Positions 42,041-51,254 of a stretch of DNA of 64,000 nucleotides are shown piece by piece. The notes beneath the pieces were generated by a model. That model did no database searches and had not been told where the DNA came from. It was given only the letters and a program-made list of their open reading frames with translations. The translations under genes and the position numbers were made by a program. Numbering within the stretch: position 1 is the stretch's first letter; each line of letters starts with the position of its first letter. Source of the DNA: Chryseobacterium pennipullorum (GTDB lineage Bacteria > Bacteroidota > Bacteroidia > Flavobacteriales > Weeksellaceae); the NCBI RefSeq assembly GCF_003384725.1, contig NZ_QNVV01000019.1:39290-103289 (forward strand), given 5' to 3'.

Positions 42041-42376
42041 CTATCTGCTTACCGGCCCTTCGTAGGTTTCATCATCGGCAGGCTTGGGTTTTGGAGGTTC
42101 ATTTGATGCAGCAGGTTCATTCACGATATCTTTTTCGATATCTTTCATCGGATTAAAATCTTTGGCAGCATCTTTTACCTTTTCGATTTCACGTTTGATC
42201 TCCGAAACAGGATTATCTGTTTCTTTCATGATCTCAGTTTTGATATCTTCCACTGCACCACGCATTTTTCTAACGCCTGCCCCTAAGTCACGCGCAATCT
42301 GAGGAAGTTTATCCGGTCCGAATAATACAACAATTGCTACCGCAATCAGTGCCATTTCTCCAATGCTTAATTCCAT
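42041..42376 (-). CDS. tatA: Sec-independent translocase protein TatA/TatB
   Basis: The 111-residue protein has the Tat layout: one N-terminal helix (MALIAVAIVVLF), the hinge FGPDKLPQIARDLGAGVRKMRGA, then an amphipathic helix and a charged tail. At this length it could be TatA or TatB; the GPDKLP hinge is shared by both. No tatC is in the window. It begins the tatA-PAP2-TPR group. Confidence 0.9.
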   Translation of the reverse strand: MELSIGEMALIAVAIVVLFGPDKLPQIARDLGAGVRKMRGAVEDIKTEIMKETDNPVSEIKREIEKVKDAAKDFNPMKDIEKDIVNEPAASNEPPKPKPADDETYEGPVSR

Positions 42377-42614
42377 GCAGTAAAATTACGAAAGATTATA
42401 CTATTTATCTGCTGTAAACTAAAATTTTAAACAAATTTTAAGATTTGGGCGATTTAGGGTTACCCTATTCCGTTATAGTATCATTATCATATGGCACCAT
42501 TCTAATCCTATATCCTCCTCGATTAATATCAATTAACAAATAATTAATTCAAAATATTGAGAATTATATAACATTTTGTTATATTTACTTCACACAACCA
42601 AATAAATATTTATT

Positions 42615-43559
42615 ATGAAAAAACTAGTAACTGCCTTTAAAGTTATGGCTGTACTGTCGGTATTGTCGCTTAACAGCTGCCGTGATGAAAACAATGAAAT
42701 CCTCCAGCAGGAAAATATTCAGTCCGGAACTTCTCTGGCTGACCTTAAAAAGGAAATCACTTCGCTTCCCTCACAGACTATCCCTGCTTCCGTACAAATC
42801 CAGCTTGATGAATCCAGGAAAAATCTTGAAAAGTATCTGAAAAGCGATCTACAGATCAGCAGCATTCATGTACTGGGAACACTGTCCACACAGAAAGGAA
42901 TTGACCTGTCTACAGCTCTTGTTTCTGACCGGGATCAGTTTATTGCTATGGGAAATCTCATAGATCCGGCTTCTGTAAAAATCGGCAAAATTGGTGATTT
43001 GTATACAGGAGATGACCTGACCACAGCCCAGAAGGGACTAAAAGAAACCATCACTGAAGACGTAAAAACAGGAACCCAGATCATGGAAGTTACCTGGAAC
43101 ACCAAAACGGGGAGATTTACCACCTTATGTTTTTATAACGATTCAGGGATCATTTGGGACAATGTCTTCGGCGGACTGGTGATCATGGATACCCGAGGTA
43201 ACGAAGAGGTTGCCGGGCAGGCTGCAAAAGTAGTCTCTAAATGGTACAAGCAATGGTGGACTGCCAACTGGCTTTGGGGTTCTAAAAGAGGAGAAACAGG
43301 ATATCAGATCACCATCTACTATTCAGGATCTACGGTTTCCAATGCGGATGTAAGTGATTGGGGGCATATCAGTCTTGGGAAAGCAAAAAGTGAAAGCAAA
43401 ATCTTAAAGAAGACAGGTGCTTACGGACAATGCAGATACGCCTTAGGGCTTTGTACACCTACCGGATCATTAAGCTTCAACGCAAGCAAATTTTCCGTAT
43501 CATTCTCGGGATTAGGAAGCAATATTGTCAGCAATGGCACTAAATCTTTGTATCCATAG
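42615..43559 (+). CDS. Lipoprotein of unknown function with a Trp-rich core
   Basis: The 314-residue protein has a lipobox (LSVLSLNSC, Cys22) followed by RDENNE. After a coiled region (residues ~45-80) come a central globular domain and an unusual Trp-rich stretch (KWYKQWWTANWLWGSKRG, about residue 210). A C-terminal half with two Cys (QCRYALGLC) follows. I recognise no family. It is monocistronic with an AT-rich upstream gap of ~240 bp and a strong terminator after it. Confidence 0.7.
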   Translation: MKKLVTAFKVMAVLSVLSLNSCRDENNEILQQENIQSGTSLADLKKEITSLPSQTIPASVQIQLDESRKNLEKYLKSDLQISSIHVLGTLSTQKGIDLSTALVSDRDQFIAMGNLIDPASVKIGKIGDLYTGDDLTTAQKGLKETITEDVKTGTQIMEVTWNTKTGRFTTLCFYNDSGIIWDNVFGGLVIMDTRGNEEVAGQAAKVVSKWYKQWWTANWLWGSKRGETGYQITIYYSGSTVSNADVSDWGHISLGKAKSESKILKKTGAYGQCRYALGLCTPTGSLSFNASKFSVSFSGLGSNIVSNGTKSLYP

Positions 43560-43585
43560 TTTTTACATATCATAGAATTTCAAAG

Positions 43586-43611
43586 AAGGGAAGCCCGCTG
43601 GGCTTCCCTTT
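43586..43611. terminator. Bidirectional terminator between the lipoprotein and NAT genes
   Basis: A perfect 11-bp stem (AAGGGAAGCCC / GGGCTTCCCTT) with loop GCT lies between the two convergent genes. The plus-strand side is followed by a short T-rich stretch. Confidence 0.85.
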
Positions 43612-43631
43612 ATATATAGCCCATCAGGCAA

Positions 43632-44432
43632 TTAATTTCCGATTTTTGCTTTTAGCATTTCTATCGCATTTTCTTTGAGCCTGAAAATATTTTTCAGCAT
43701 TTCAAAGATTTCTTCCGGAGTCTCAATGGAAACAGACTCCTTCTCTCCGGTTTCTTTTCGTATGTTCAGGGTATGACCGGTGAACGTATAGCGGGCATGT
43801 TCATCTACTTTGGAAAGGACAAGGTTTTTCTTAAATCCTGATTCGGGGTGAGTAGCCACATACCAGTTTGCAATTTCCAGGTCTAAAGATTCCACAGATT
43901 CCAGATAAAACCGGTATATGGGCAGCCATTTTTCTTTCCAGATCCAAAGGGTGTATCCGCCTTCTTTCTGTGAAATCATAAACAAACCATTTGGGGTCTG
44001 CTGCGGTTGCTCCTCATTCAACCGTAAAGGAGCTGTGAGAGTTACTGTTCCAAAACCGCAGTCAACAAGATATTTCTGATCTTTTACCGTTACAATCAGC
44101 AAGAAATGTGTTCTGGCTGCACTGCTGTTTTCCTCTCTTTTCCAGACGACTCTGCCCAACTGCATTTCAACTTTAAATCCTATACATTTCAACATGCTTC
44201 CCAGCAGCAGATTTTGTTCATAACAATAGCCTCCGCGGGAGTCTGTCACCAACTTTCTGAAGACCTCTTCCGGGTCCAGAGATGGAACGGTACCGGTATA
44301 AGAATCTATATTTTCAAACGCAATATAATTGGGATGAAGTTGGTGAATTTTTTCCAGCGTTTCCAGATCCGGTGCTATGGCTCCGGAATAATGTATTCTG
44401 GCCAGATACTCTTGTAATTGTAACGGACTCAT
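43632..44432 (-). CDS. nat: Arylamine N-acetyltransferase
   Basis: The 266-residue enzyme transfers acetyl from acetyl-CoA to aromatic amines and hydrazines through a Cys-His-Asp triad. Cys70 lies in RGGYCYEQN (usual RGGxCxELN), the His in RTHFLLIV and the Asp in YLVDCGFG. Length fits the bacterial family. It may detoxify aromatic xenobiotics. Single gene, convergent with the lipoprotein gene. Confidence 0.93.
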   Translation of the reverse strand: MSPLQLQEYLARIHYSGAIAPDLETLEKIHQLHPNYIAFENIDSYTGTVPSLDPEEVFRKLVTDSRGGYCYEQNLLLGSMLKCIGFKVEMQLGRVVWKREENSSAARTHFLLIVTVKDQKYLVDCGFGTVTLTAPLRLNEEQPQQTPNGLFMISQKEGGYTLWIWKEKWLPIYRFYLESVESLDLEIANWYVATHPESGFKKNLVLSKVDEHARYTFTGHTLNIRKETGEKESVSIETPEEIFEMLKNIFRLKENAIEMLKAKIGN

Positions 44433-44531
44433 CGTTCTATTTTTTGTACTTCCTGATTCAGAAATTCCTGAGGGATAGTATTTTCATTTTAAATATACTG
44501 ATTTATTCCTGGAAAAACCAGTGAGAAAATG

Positions 44532-45752
44532 CTAGATTTTATTTTTCTTCTGGAAAACGGAATAGGTAACAATAACACTGATGGTCATTAAAATGAATGC
44601 CAGGAAAAATGGCGCTCCTGAAAACTTGAACGGAGCTTCATCATGCGTAAAAAAGTAAAACAGATTGGTCATCATCGGCGGACCGATAATGGAAGTGGCA
44701 CTCATCAGGCTCGTGAGCGCACCCTGAAGTTCCCCCTGTTCATTGGAAGGAACGCTTTTTGTGATAACCGACTGTAAAGCAGGTCCACAGATACCCCCCA
44801 GACAGTAAGGAATGAGGAAAACAAACATCATCCATCCTTTGGAAGCAAAAGCGAAAAGCAGCATCCCTATCGCATACAATGCCAGGCCGTAATAAATACT
44901 TTTCTGCTCTCCCAGCCGCGGAGTGGTCCATCTGATCAGGCCACCCTGCACCAATCCTACCAACAACCCGATTACTCCTAATGAAATTCCAACCATTCTT
45001 TCGGTCCAGTCGAACTTATACATCGTAAAGAAGCTCCAGTTACTCTGCACAGCATGACCTGCAATATATATTAAAATCAAAGCGAAAACCAGTCCTGAAA
45101 TTTCAGCATGCTTACCTAAGAATTTGAACGATCCTACAGGATTCGCCCGCTTCCAGTCAAACGCTCTTCTTTTATCTTTACCCAAACTTTCAGGCAGGAT
45201 GAAATACCCATACAAAAAATTAAGAAGACACAAACCTGCAGCAGCATAGAAAGGCACTCTTGCACCATAATGTCCCAGAACTCCGCCTAGAACAGGGCCG
45301 ATGATAAATCCAAGACCAAATGCCGCTCCTATCATCCCAAAATTCTTAGCTCTGTTTTCATCGGTGGAAATATCTGCGATATAAGCGCTGGCAGTGGTAA
45401 CACTGGCTCCCGTGATTCCGGCAATGATTCTTCCTACAAAAAGCCACCAGATTGTAGGTGCCAATGCCAGAAATATATAATCTACTGCAAATCCAAAAAG
45501 TGAAATCAAAATAATAGGTCTCCTGCCATATTTATCACTAAGGTTTCCTACAATCGGAGAAAATATAAACTGTGTAAAGGCATAGGCAAATCCCAGCCAG
45601 CCACCATATTTCGCCGCTTCACTGATATCTGCATGAATCAGTTCCTCAATGAGCTTCGGAACTACCGGGATAATGATTCCCCATCCTGTAATATCAATAA
45701 GCAGCGTAATGAATATAAAGCTTATTGCTGTATTTTTTTTTGATTTTTCCAT
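44532..45752 (-). CDS. TetA-like MFS exporter
   Basis: The 406-residue protein has 12 predicted helices. The MFS motif A occurs as GNLSDKYGRRPIILISLFG, motif C-like GFIIGPVLGGVLGHYG marks an antiporter, and VGRIIAGITGASVTTASAYIAD resembles tetracycline efflux proteins of classes A-G. Drug/H+ antiport is likely, but the substrate is not readable from sequence, and chromosomal copies often do not confer tetracycline resistance. Single gene. Confidence 0.88.
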   Translation of the reverse strand: MEKSKKNTAISFIFITLLIDITGWGIIIPVVPKLIEELIHADISEAAKYGGWLGFAYAFTQFIFSPIVGNLSDKYGRRPIILISLFGFAVDYIFLALAPTIWWLFVGRIIAGITGASVTTASAYIADISTDENRAKNFGMIGAAFGLGFIIGPVLGGVLGHYGARVPFYAAAGLCLLNFLYGYFILPESLGKDKRRAFDWKRANPVGSFKFLGKHAEISGLVFALILIYIAGHAVQSNWSFFTMYKFDWTERMVGISLGVIGLLVGLVQGGLIRWTTPRLGEQKSIYYGLALYAIGMLLFAFASKGWMMFVFLIPYCLGGICGPALQSVITKSVPSNEQGELQGALTSLMSATSIIGPPMMTNLFYFFTHDEAPFKFSGAPFFLAFILMTISVIVTYSVFQKKNKI

Positions 45753-45916
45753 GATGCTGCAAAATTAAACAAATCTTAAAAATAATGATTCTAAATTTCA
45801 TTTTATAAAGAAGTCCCGTAGCTCACTAGTATAATAATCTTAAAAATATGGATTATCGCCAAAATAATTCTAAACTTGCTGTATGAAAAAATTAAAAGAT
45901 TTCACATTAATATTCC

Positions 45917-45957
45917 AAAAAAATAACGTATTTCAGTATTGCCCGAAATACGTTATT
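45917..45957 (-). terminator. Terminator of the 45981-47243 gene
   Basis: On the minus strand a perfect 13-bp stem (AATAACGTATTTC / GAAATACGTTATT) with a 10-nt loop runs into a stretch of seven T's. Confidence 0.88.
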
Positions 45958-45980
45958 AATACCTTCCCGTCATAAAGAAA

Positions 45981-47243
45981 TTAATGGGTAAGTTTTGTAC
46001 TTATCATCCGGTTCGACCTGATGCAATTGATCAGGCAGCTTTTTTTGACTTTAACCTCAATCGTATTACTATTTTGATACTCAGTAATATTCCCATTGAG
46101 AACAGACCTTACAGCACGTCTGTAATAGGTAGTCTGCGTGATGGGTGGAGCATCATATATTTCTGAGGTTGCATTGGCAATATTTACAAATGTAATATTA
46201 TCAACGGAACGCTGCCATTGATATTCAGCAGAGCCCGTTACCTGTGCCATGGAAACCTGTGTAAATGCCGCAGGATCATTATTGATATCCAGACACAGCT
46301 CCTGATCAGTACCAATGATCCCGGGAGTATTGACTGAGTTTACAATGAGCCTGGCAGTATTGGAAACCGCCTGAAATGCACACGAAAAAAAACTGGATTT
46401 GGCCACTACCCTATATTGGTTGTTATTGAATCCGGCCGGAACATTGTTGAGACTAAGCGTAGACGTAGTAACGTTACTGTAGTTGGCGTTATTGGATAAA
46501 TCCGTCCATGTTGCGCCATTCAGTACCTGCCACTGATAGGTAATATGATCAGGAGTTTCATCTGTCTTGTCGACAACAGAGGTCATCGTTACAGATCCTC
46601 CTGCAGCAACTGTCCGGTCTGATGGTTGCGATAAGAATTTCATAGGAGCCGTATAATACTCTGAAAGTATATTATAAACCCTCATCTGGCTAAATGCAAA
46701 CCCGATCCCAATAAGTTCTCCAAATTCAAGCCGCACTTTATCCCATGTTGCTGTAGGAATTATTTTAATAATCCGCCGTTCCTGATTATCTCCAAAATCA
46801 AAAAAGAAATGGCCGTTGATTCCGGTCCGGTATACTTCTCTGCCGTTTTTATAAAATACAAAATTTCCAGCGTTAAAACTGGGATTAAAATTAAATCCAT
46901 CTGAAGCAAAGTCAATGTAGATAGGCTTATTGGCTGGGAAATTGGCTCCTTTTGACTCCACACCGATATACATAGAACAGAAAGCTCCCACCCCTGTACC
47001 GGGTTTTAGAGAACCAAAAGAGTTTACGTCAGAATCAGTCATATTGGAAGGGTTAGCGGCTTCTTTTCCCACCCTGAAGCACAGAAAACCTCCATCACTC
47101 CTGCTTGCAGTATGGGCATCCAGTATTCTTCCGCAACCACCATTGGGCAGCGAAACCATTTGCTGAGAAAGTATTTTGTCTGATGCAAAAAGACAGAGTA
47201 TCAGACCTATATAATGCAGAATAGAATATGTTTTCATCATCAA
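45981..47243 (-). CDS. Secreted protein with an Ig-like region
   Basis: The 420-residue protein (several in-frame ATGs at the start) has a signal peptide (ILHYIGLILCLFASDKILSQ). The mature N-terminal 190 residues are a beta domain with FYKNGREVYRTGINGHFFFDFGDN. Residues ~215-320 form an Ig-like domain (QPSDRTVAAGGSVTMTSVVD, then YQWQVLNGATWTDLS), and a second one covers ~335-410. The C-terminus ends abruptly in KKSCLINCIRSNRM and lacks a type IX sorting domain. Surface or periplasmic adhesion-like role, unknown. Confidence 0.72.
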   Translation of the reverse strand: MMMKTYSILHYIGLILCLFASDKILSQQMVSLPNGGCGRILDAHTASRSDGGFLCFRVGKEAANPSNMTDSDVNSFGSLKPGTGVGAFCSMYIGVESKGANFPANKPIYIDFASDGFNFNPSFNAGNFVFYKNGREVYRTGINGHFFFDFGDNQERRIIKIIPTATWDKVRLEFGELIGIGFAFSQMRVYNILSEYYTAPMKFLSQPSDRTVAAGGSVTMTSVVDKTDETPDHITYQWQVLNGATWTDLSNNANYSNVTTSTLSLNNVPAGFNNNQYRVVAKSSFFSCAFQAVSNTARLIVNSVNTPGIIGTDQELCLDINNDPAAFTQVSMAQVTGSAEYQWQRSVDNITFVNIANATSEIYDAPPITQTTYYRRAVRSVLNGNITEYQNSNTIEVKVKKSCLINCIRSNRMISTKLTH

Positions 47244-47320
47244 TAATTTTAGAATTAATGTTACAAAAGACAGCTTATCTCAGATCAGAGATAAGGCTTA
47301 TAAAGCGATGTCAATTAAAA

Positions 47321-47893
47321 TTATTTGATGACAAATACGATATTAACAAACGAACACGCTGTAGCGGTTCCCACTACATCATAGCGTAAGATTCCGTTAG
47401 CATCAATACTCAGGTTCTTTAAAACAGTTCCATCAAAATCCGTTACATAATAATGAAGATCGGAAGCATTGGCAAAAAAAGGAATCGCAGCCGGTGACCC
47501 AGGACTGGCAACTTTAGGTTTTGAAAACTGTGCTTTATAGGTTTGATACAGATCAACTGTTCTTCCTGTTCCGACCGTTGAAGTATCAATATCGATGGAA
47601 GGCATGTAAAAGAATTTTACAACATTTCCGCTGATCGGAACCCAATTAGGGCTGGAAGGTGTTCCGATATTCTGGCTCAATGCCTGTCTTTTAAGATCGT
47701 AGACCAATAAGCCGTTGGCAGGGCTTGCTATGGTTGATACATCGGAAATTCTTGGAATAAGCAACCCTTTATCGGTTGAAGCCACATCTAATGCAGAGCT
47801 TTTATCGGGATTAGCATGACCTATCCCTATCTGCGCACTAATAGCGCCGCAAGCACACAGCATTGCAGCAATGAATAATTTTTTTAATCTCAT
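47321..47893 (-). CDS. Small secreted protein
   Basis: The start at 47893 (MRLKKLFIAAMLC) is preferred to one 8 codons upstream because the charged-hydrophobic signal begins there. The signal likely ends after AISAQ. The mature 170 residues open with IGIGHANPDKSSALDVASTDKG, a phrase I associate with secreted or surface Bacteroidota proteins (tail-fibre-like N-termini with 'LLIPRISD'). The C-terminal part is beta rich. It lies directly upstream of the 45981-47243 gene on the same strand, and both are probably exported together. Confidence 0.65.
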   Translation of the reverse strand: MRLKKLFIAAMLCACGAISAQIGIGHANPDKSSALDVASTDKGLLIPRISDVSTIASPANGLLVYDLKRQALSQNIGTPSSPNWVPISGNVVKFFYMPSIDIDTSTVGTGRTVDLYQTYKAQFSKPKVASPGSPAAIPFFANASDLHYYVTDFDGTVLKNLSIDANGILRYDVVGTATACSFVNIVFVIK

Positions 47894-48093
47894 TTTGTTT
47901 TTTTTTAAACAATTCAATTATTGATCACCTCTTGAGTTCAAAGTTTATAAAAAATTGATCCTCTGTATCAGCGAAATAATCTCATCGGTCCATATATTAG
48001 CAAATACGTTACCAAAAACAACATACCACAAAAAATAAGATTTTTTTCTTCATTTTCTTCGGGAGGCGGTGCATGCGAGAGAGGTTGTACTAT

Positions 48094-48121
48094 AAAAAAA
48101 GCCTTTCTTTCGAAAGGCTTT
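48094..48121 (-). terminator. Terminator of secDF
   Basis: On the minus strand AAAGCCTTTC / GAAAGGCTTT (stem GAAAGGC, loop GAAA region) leads into a stretch of T's. The plus-strand reading is weak, so it serves secDF. Confidence 0.85.
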
Positions 48122-48142
48122 ACTAAATTTATTGTAGTCGTA

Positions 48143-51037
48143 TTACTTTGAAGCAAGTACTTCTTTGTTGGAAGTGGTCTTCCCATGTACTTCGTCCTCT
48201 TTTCCTTTTTTAAGGAAGTCATAAGCAATTGCTGATGCAATAAAGATTGACGAATAGGTTCCGAATCCAATACCGATCAACATTGCAAACATAAATCCTC
48301 TCAGGTTATCACCACCGAAAATGAAAATCGCAAGGATTACCAAAATCGTAGTAAATGACGTGTTGAACGTTCTACCCAATGTACTTGAAATAGAATCATC
48401 AAACAGTCCTGCCAGCGTAAGAGATTTCTTCTCTTTCAGGTATTCCCTGATTCTGTCGAAGATAATTACCGTGTCATTGATAGAATATCCTAATACGGTA
48501 AGGATCGCCGCAATGAAATCCTGGTTGATCTCCATATTGAACGGCATATATTTGTGAAGCAATGAATAGGTTCCAAGGATAATAACCGCATCGTGGAACA
48601 ATGCTGCTACAGCACCTAAAGAGAACTGCCATTTTCTGAATCTGAATAAGATATAGATAAAGATACCCGCCAATGCAGCAACAACTGCAAGGATACCGTG
48701 TGTCTGAATATCGTCTGCCACTGTAGGACCCACTTTTTCAGATGAAATGATCCCTGCATGGTCTTTATCCGCAGATTTGAAATCTGCCAATGTAATATTA
48801 GCAGGAAGGTCTCCTTTTAATCCTTCAAATAATTTCTGCTCAATGGTCTGGTCAGCTTTCAAAGACTCATCTTCAATAAGGTAATCGGTAGAGATCTTCA
48901 ACTGACTGGAGTTCCCGAAAGTTTTAGCTTCTACAGAAGAGTTTTTACCATCCTCAGTTTTGAAAAGTTTTACTAATTTTTCTTCAACATCATTAGCATT
49001 TACTTCTTTATCAAATCTTACTACATAGTTTCTACCTCCTGTAAAGTCGATCCCGTATTTAAATCCGTGCGTAACCATAGAAACCACACAAATTACCGTT
49101 AAAACTGCAGAAATAATATAAGCGTATTTTCTTTTACCGATGAAATCAATCCATGTATTTCTGAATAGGTTTTTCGTAGGCGGAGTCCACACTGAAAGGT
49201 GCTTACCTTTGTTCAGTCTGCTGAAGATCATTACTCTTGAAAGCAATACAGAAGTGAACAATGTCATGATAATACCGATCATCAATGTCAATGCAAATCC
49301 TTTGATAGGTCCTGTTCCAAAGAAGAACAATACCACTGCCGTAAGCAATGTGGTGGAGTGACCATCAATAATTGCACTTAATGCATGTTTGAAACCATCT
49401 TTATAAGCTTCTAAGATATTTTTTCCTGCGAATAACTCTTCCTTGGTTCTTTCGTAGATAATTACGTTGGTATCTACCGCCATCGCCATCGTCAATACGA
49501 TACCTGCGATACCAGGAAGCGTAAGGGTAAAGTCTCCGGAATCCATAATTCCGAAAATATAGAAAAGGTTAATTACCATTGCAATGACAGCGTATACCCC
49601 GGCACCACCGTAATAGAAAATAATATAAACAATGATAATAAGGAATGCAATAGCAAATGAAATCATACCGGCATTGATAGACTCCTGTCCAAGAGACGGT
49701 CCTACCTGAGTAGCCTGTACTACTTTCGCTCCTGCAGGCAATTTACCTGCTCCTAAAACGTCCACCAATTCTTTAGCTTCTTCCTGAGAGAAGTTACCTG
49801 AGATTTGGGTTCTACCGTTAGGGATTGCATTCACAACGTTTGGTGCAGTATACACTCTGTTATCAAGTGTTACCGCTACCGGTTTTCCAACGTTTTTCTC
49901 TGTTAATGTTTTCCACTCTTTTGCTCCTTTGGAATCCATCTGCATATCTACCACTACTCTTCCAAGTTCATCATAGCTGATGCTTGCAGTTTCTACAGCA
50001 CCGTCTACAGGAGCTTTTTGGTTGATATTACTTCTGATCGCATACAATACCAGGTCGTCCGGACTTGTAGCTTCAGGTTTATACCCCCACATAAACTGTG
50101 TATATTTAATGTTTGCCGGACGTAAAGACTGACCCACTTTGCTGTTCAGAATCTTATTGACAGCAGCTGTATCAGATAATTTCACATTGGCAACACCGTT
50201 ACTTCTTAGTTTATCCAGCTGTAAAAGATTCATGAAGTTTACATTTTTTGCAACTCCCATAGAGTCTCCTTTTGCCGAAACCATAGTTGTTAACGTCTGG
50301 AAATAAGGCGCAATTTCAGGGATCTGCTGTACTTCCCAGAATTGAAGTTTTGCAGACGTCTGAAGCATTTTCTTCACCTTATCGATATCTTTCATACCTG
50401 GCATTTCTACAGAAATTCTGGCGGTTCCAGGAACTCTCTGAACGTTAGGCTGGATTGCTCCAAGCTTATCAATTCTCGTTCTGATTACCTCGAAAGCTGT
50501 TCCTACAGAAAGATCTATTCTTCTCTTTACAATACTTTTTACCTGCTCATCAGTCGTATTGTACTTGATTTCAGATAAATTGGTATTTCCGAAAAGTTCC
50601 GGATCTGCAAGCTTAAGGTTGGCTCCTTTTGCTTTGTTAATCGCATCGAACTGCTCAAAGAAGTTGTCGATGTACGATTTTGTTGAGTTTTTCTGAACTT
50701 CATCAGTCTTGGTAAGAGCCTCAATAAGAACAGGATTGGTAGAATAATTGGTAAGATCATTCACCAGGTCTCTCTGGTTGATCTCCAATAGAACGTTGAT
50801 CCCTCCTTTTAAGTCAAGACCAAGTTTCATTTCCTTGTCTTTAGCTCTCGAATAATAAAGCTTTGTATACCCAAGATTAAGAGTATCTTCCTTGATTCGT
50901 TTGATCTCTTTCTCGTTTCCTTTCGCAGCTTCAATCTGCGATTCAATTTTGCTGGCGTACCAGGTTGGCAATAGCTCGTTTAAGCAGATCAACCCCAGGA
51001 CAATAGCAACAATTGTAATAAGTCCTTTTCCTTGCAT
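48143..51037 (-). CDS. secDF: Fused protein translocase SecDF
   Basis: The 964-residue protein joins SecD and SecF, as is usual in Bacteroidota. The N-terminal LGLDLKGGINVLLE motif (D1) begins SecD. The SecD membrane domain contains GIAGIVLTMAMAVDTNVIIYERTKEE. SecF opens with TWIDFIGKRKYAYIISAVLTVICV, followed by YGIDFTGGRNYVVRF, and ends with YSINDTVIIFDRIREYL. It uses the proton gradient to pull preproteins after SecYEG. Single gene with its own terminator. Confidence 0.96.
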   Translation of the reverse strand: MQGKGLITIVAIVLGLICLNELLPTWYASKIESQIEAAKGNEKEIKRIKEDTLNLGYTKLYYSRAKDKEMKLGLDLKGGINVLLEINQRDLVNDLTNYSTNPVLIEALTKTDEVQKNSTKSYIDNFFEQFDAINKAKGANLKLADPELFGNTNLSEIKYNTTDEQVKSIVKRRIDLSVGTAFEVIRTRIDKLGAIQPNVQRVPGTARISVEMPGMKDIDKVKKMLQTSAKLQFWEVQQIPEIAPYFQTLTTMVSAKGDSMGVAKNVNFMNLLQLDKLRSNGVANVKLSDTAAVNKILNSKVGQSLRPANIKYTQFMWGYKPEATSPDDLVLYAIRSNINQKAPVDGAVETASISYDELGRVVVDMQMDSKGAKEWKTLTEKNVGKPVAVTLDNRVYTAPNVVNAIPNGRTQISGNFSQEEAKELVDVLGAGKLPAGAKVVQATQVGPSLGQESINAGMISFAIAFLIIIVYIIFYYGGAGVYAVIAMVINLFYIFGIMDSGDFTLTLPGIAGIVLTMAMAVDTNVIIYERTKEELFAGKNILEAYKDGFKHALSAIIDGHSTTLLTAVVLFFFGTGPIKGFALTLMIGIIMTLFTSVLLSRVMIFSRLNKGKHLSVWTPPTKNLFRNTWIDFIGKRKYAYIISAVLTVICVVSMVTHGFKYGIDFTGGRNYVVRFDKEVNANDVEEKLVKLFKTEDGKNSSVEAKTFGNSSQLKISTDYLIEDESLKADQTIEQKLFEGLKGDLPANITLADFKSADKDHAGIISSEKVGPTVADDIQTHGILAVVAALAGIFIYILFRFRKWQFSLGAVAALFHDAVIILGTYSLLHKYMPFNMEINQDFIAAILTVLGYSINDTVIIFDRIREYLKEKKSLTLAGLFDDSISSTLGRTFNTSFTTILVILAIFIFGGDNLRGFMFAMLIGIGFGTYSSIFIASAIAYDFLKKGKEDEVHGKTTSNKEVLASK

Positions 51038-51254
51038 TTTGTTATAACTACGTTAAATTAAGTCGGCAAATATAATGATTTTCTGGTATTTTATGAATTT
51101 TTAACAACAGAAATGGTTTATTTTCAGATATATTGGTATTCTGATTTCTATTTAAGATTTAACAATTTTTTCATGGTATCTTCATCAAGTCTTCAAAATT
51201 CGATTGGTATAAAATTTTCATTCACCAATTCAATCCACTAAATATCAAAATATT

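Noticed and set aside
47968..48270. A 100-codon minus-strand frame overlapping the secDF 3' end
   Set aside because: It runs through the secDF terminator hairpin and has a composition typical of out-of-frame sequence.
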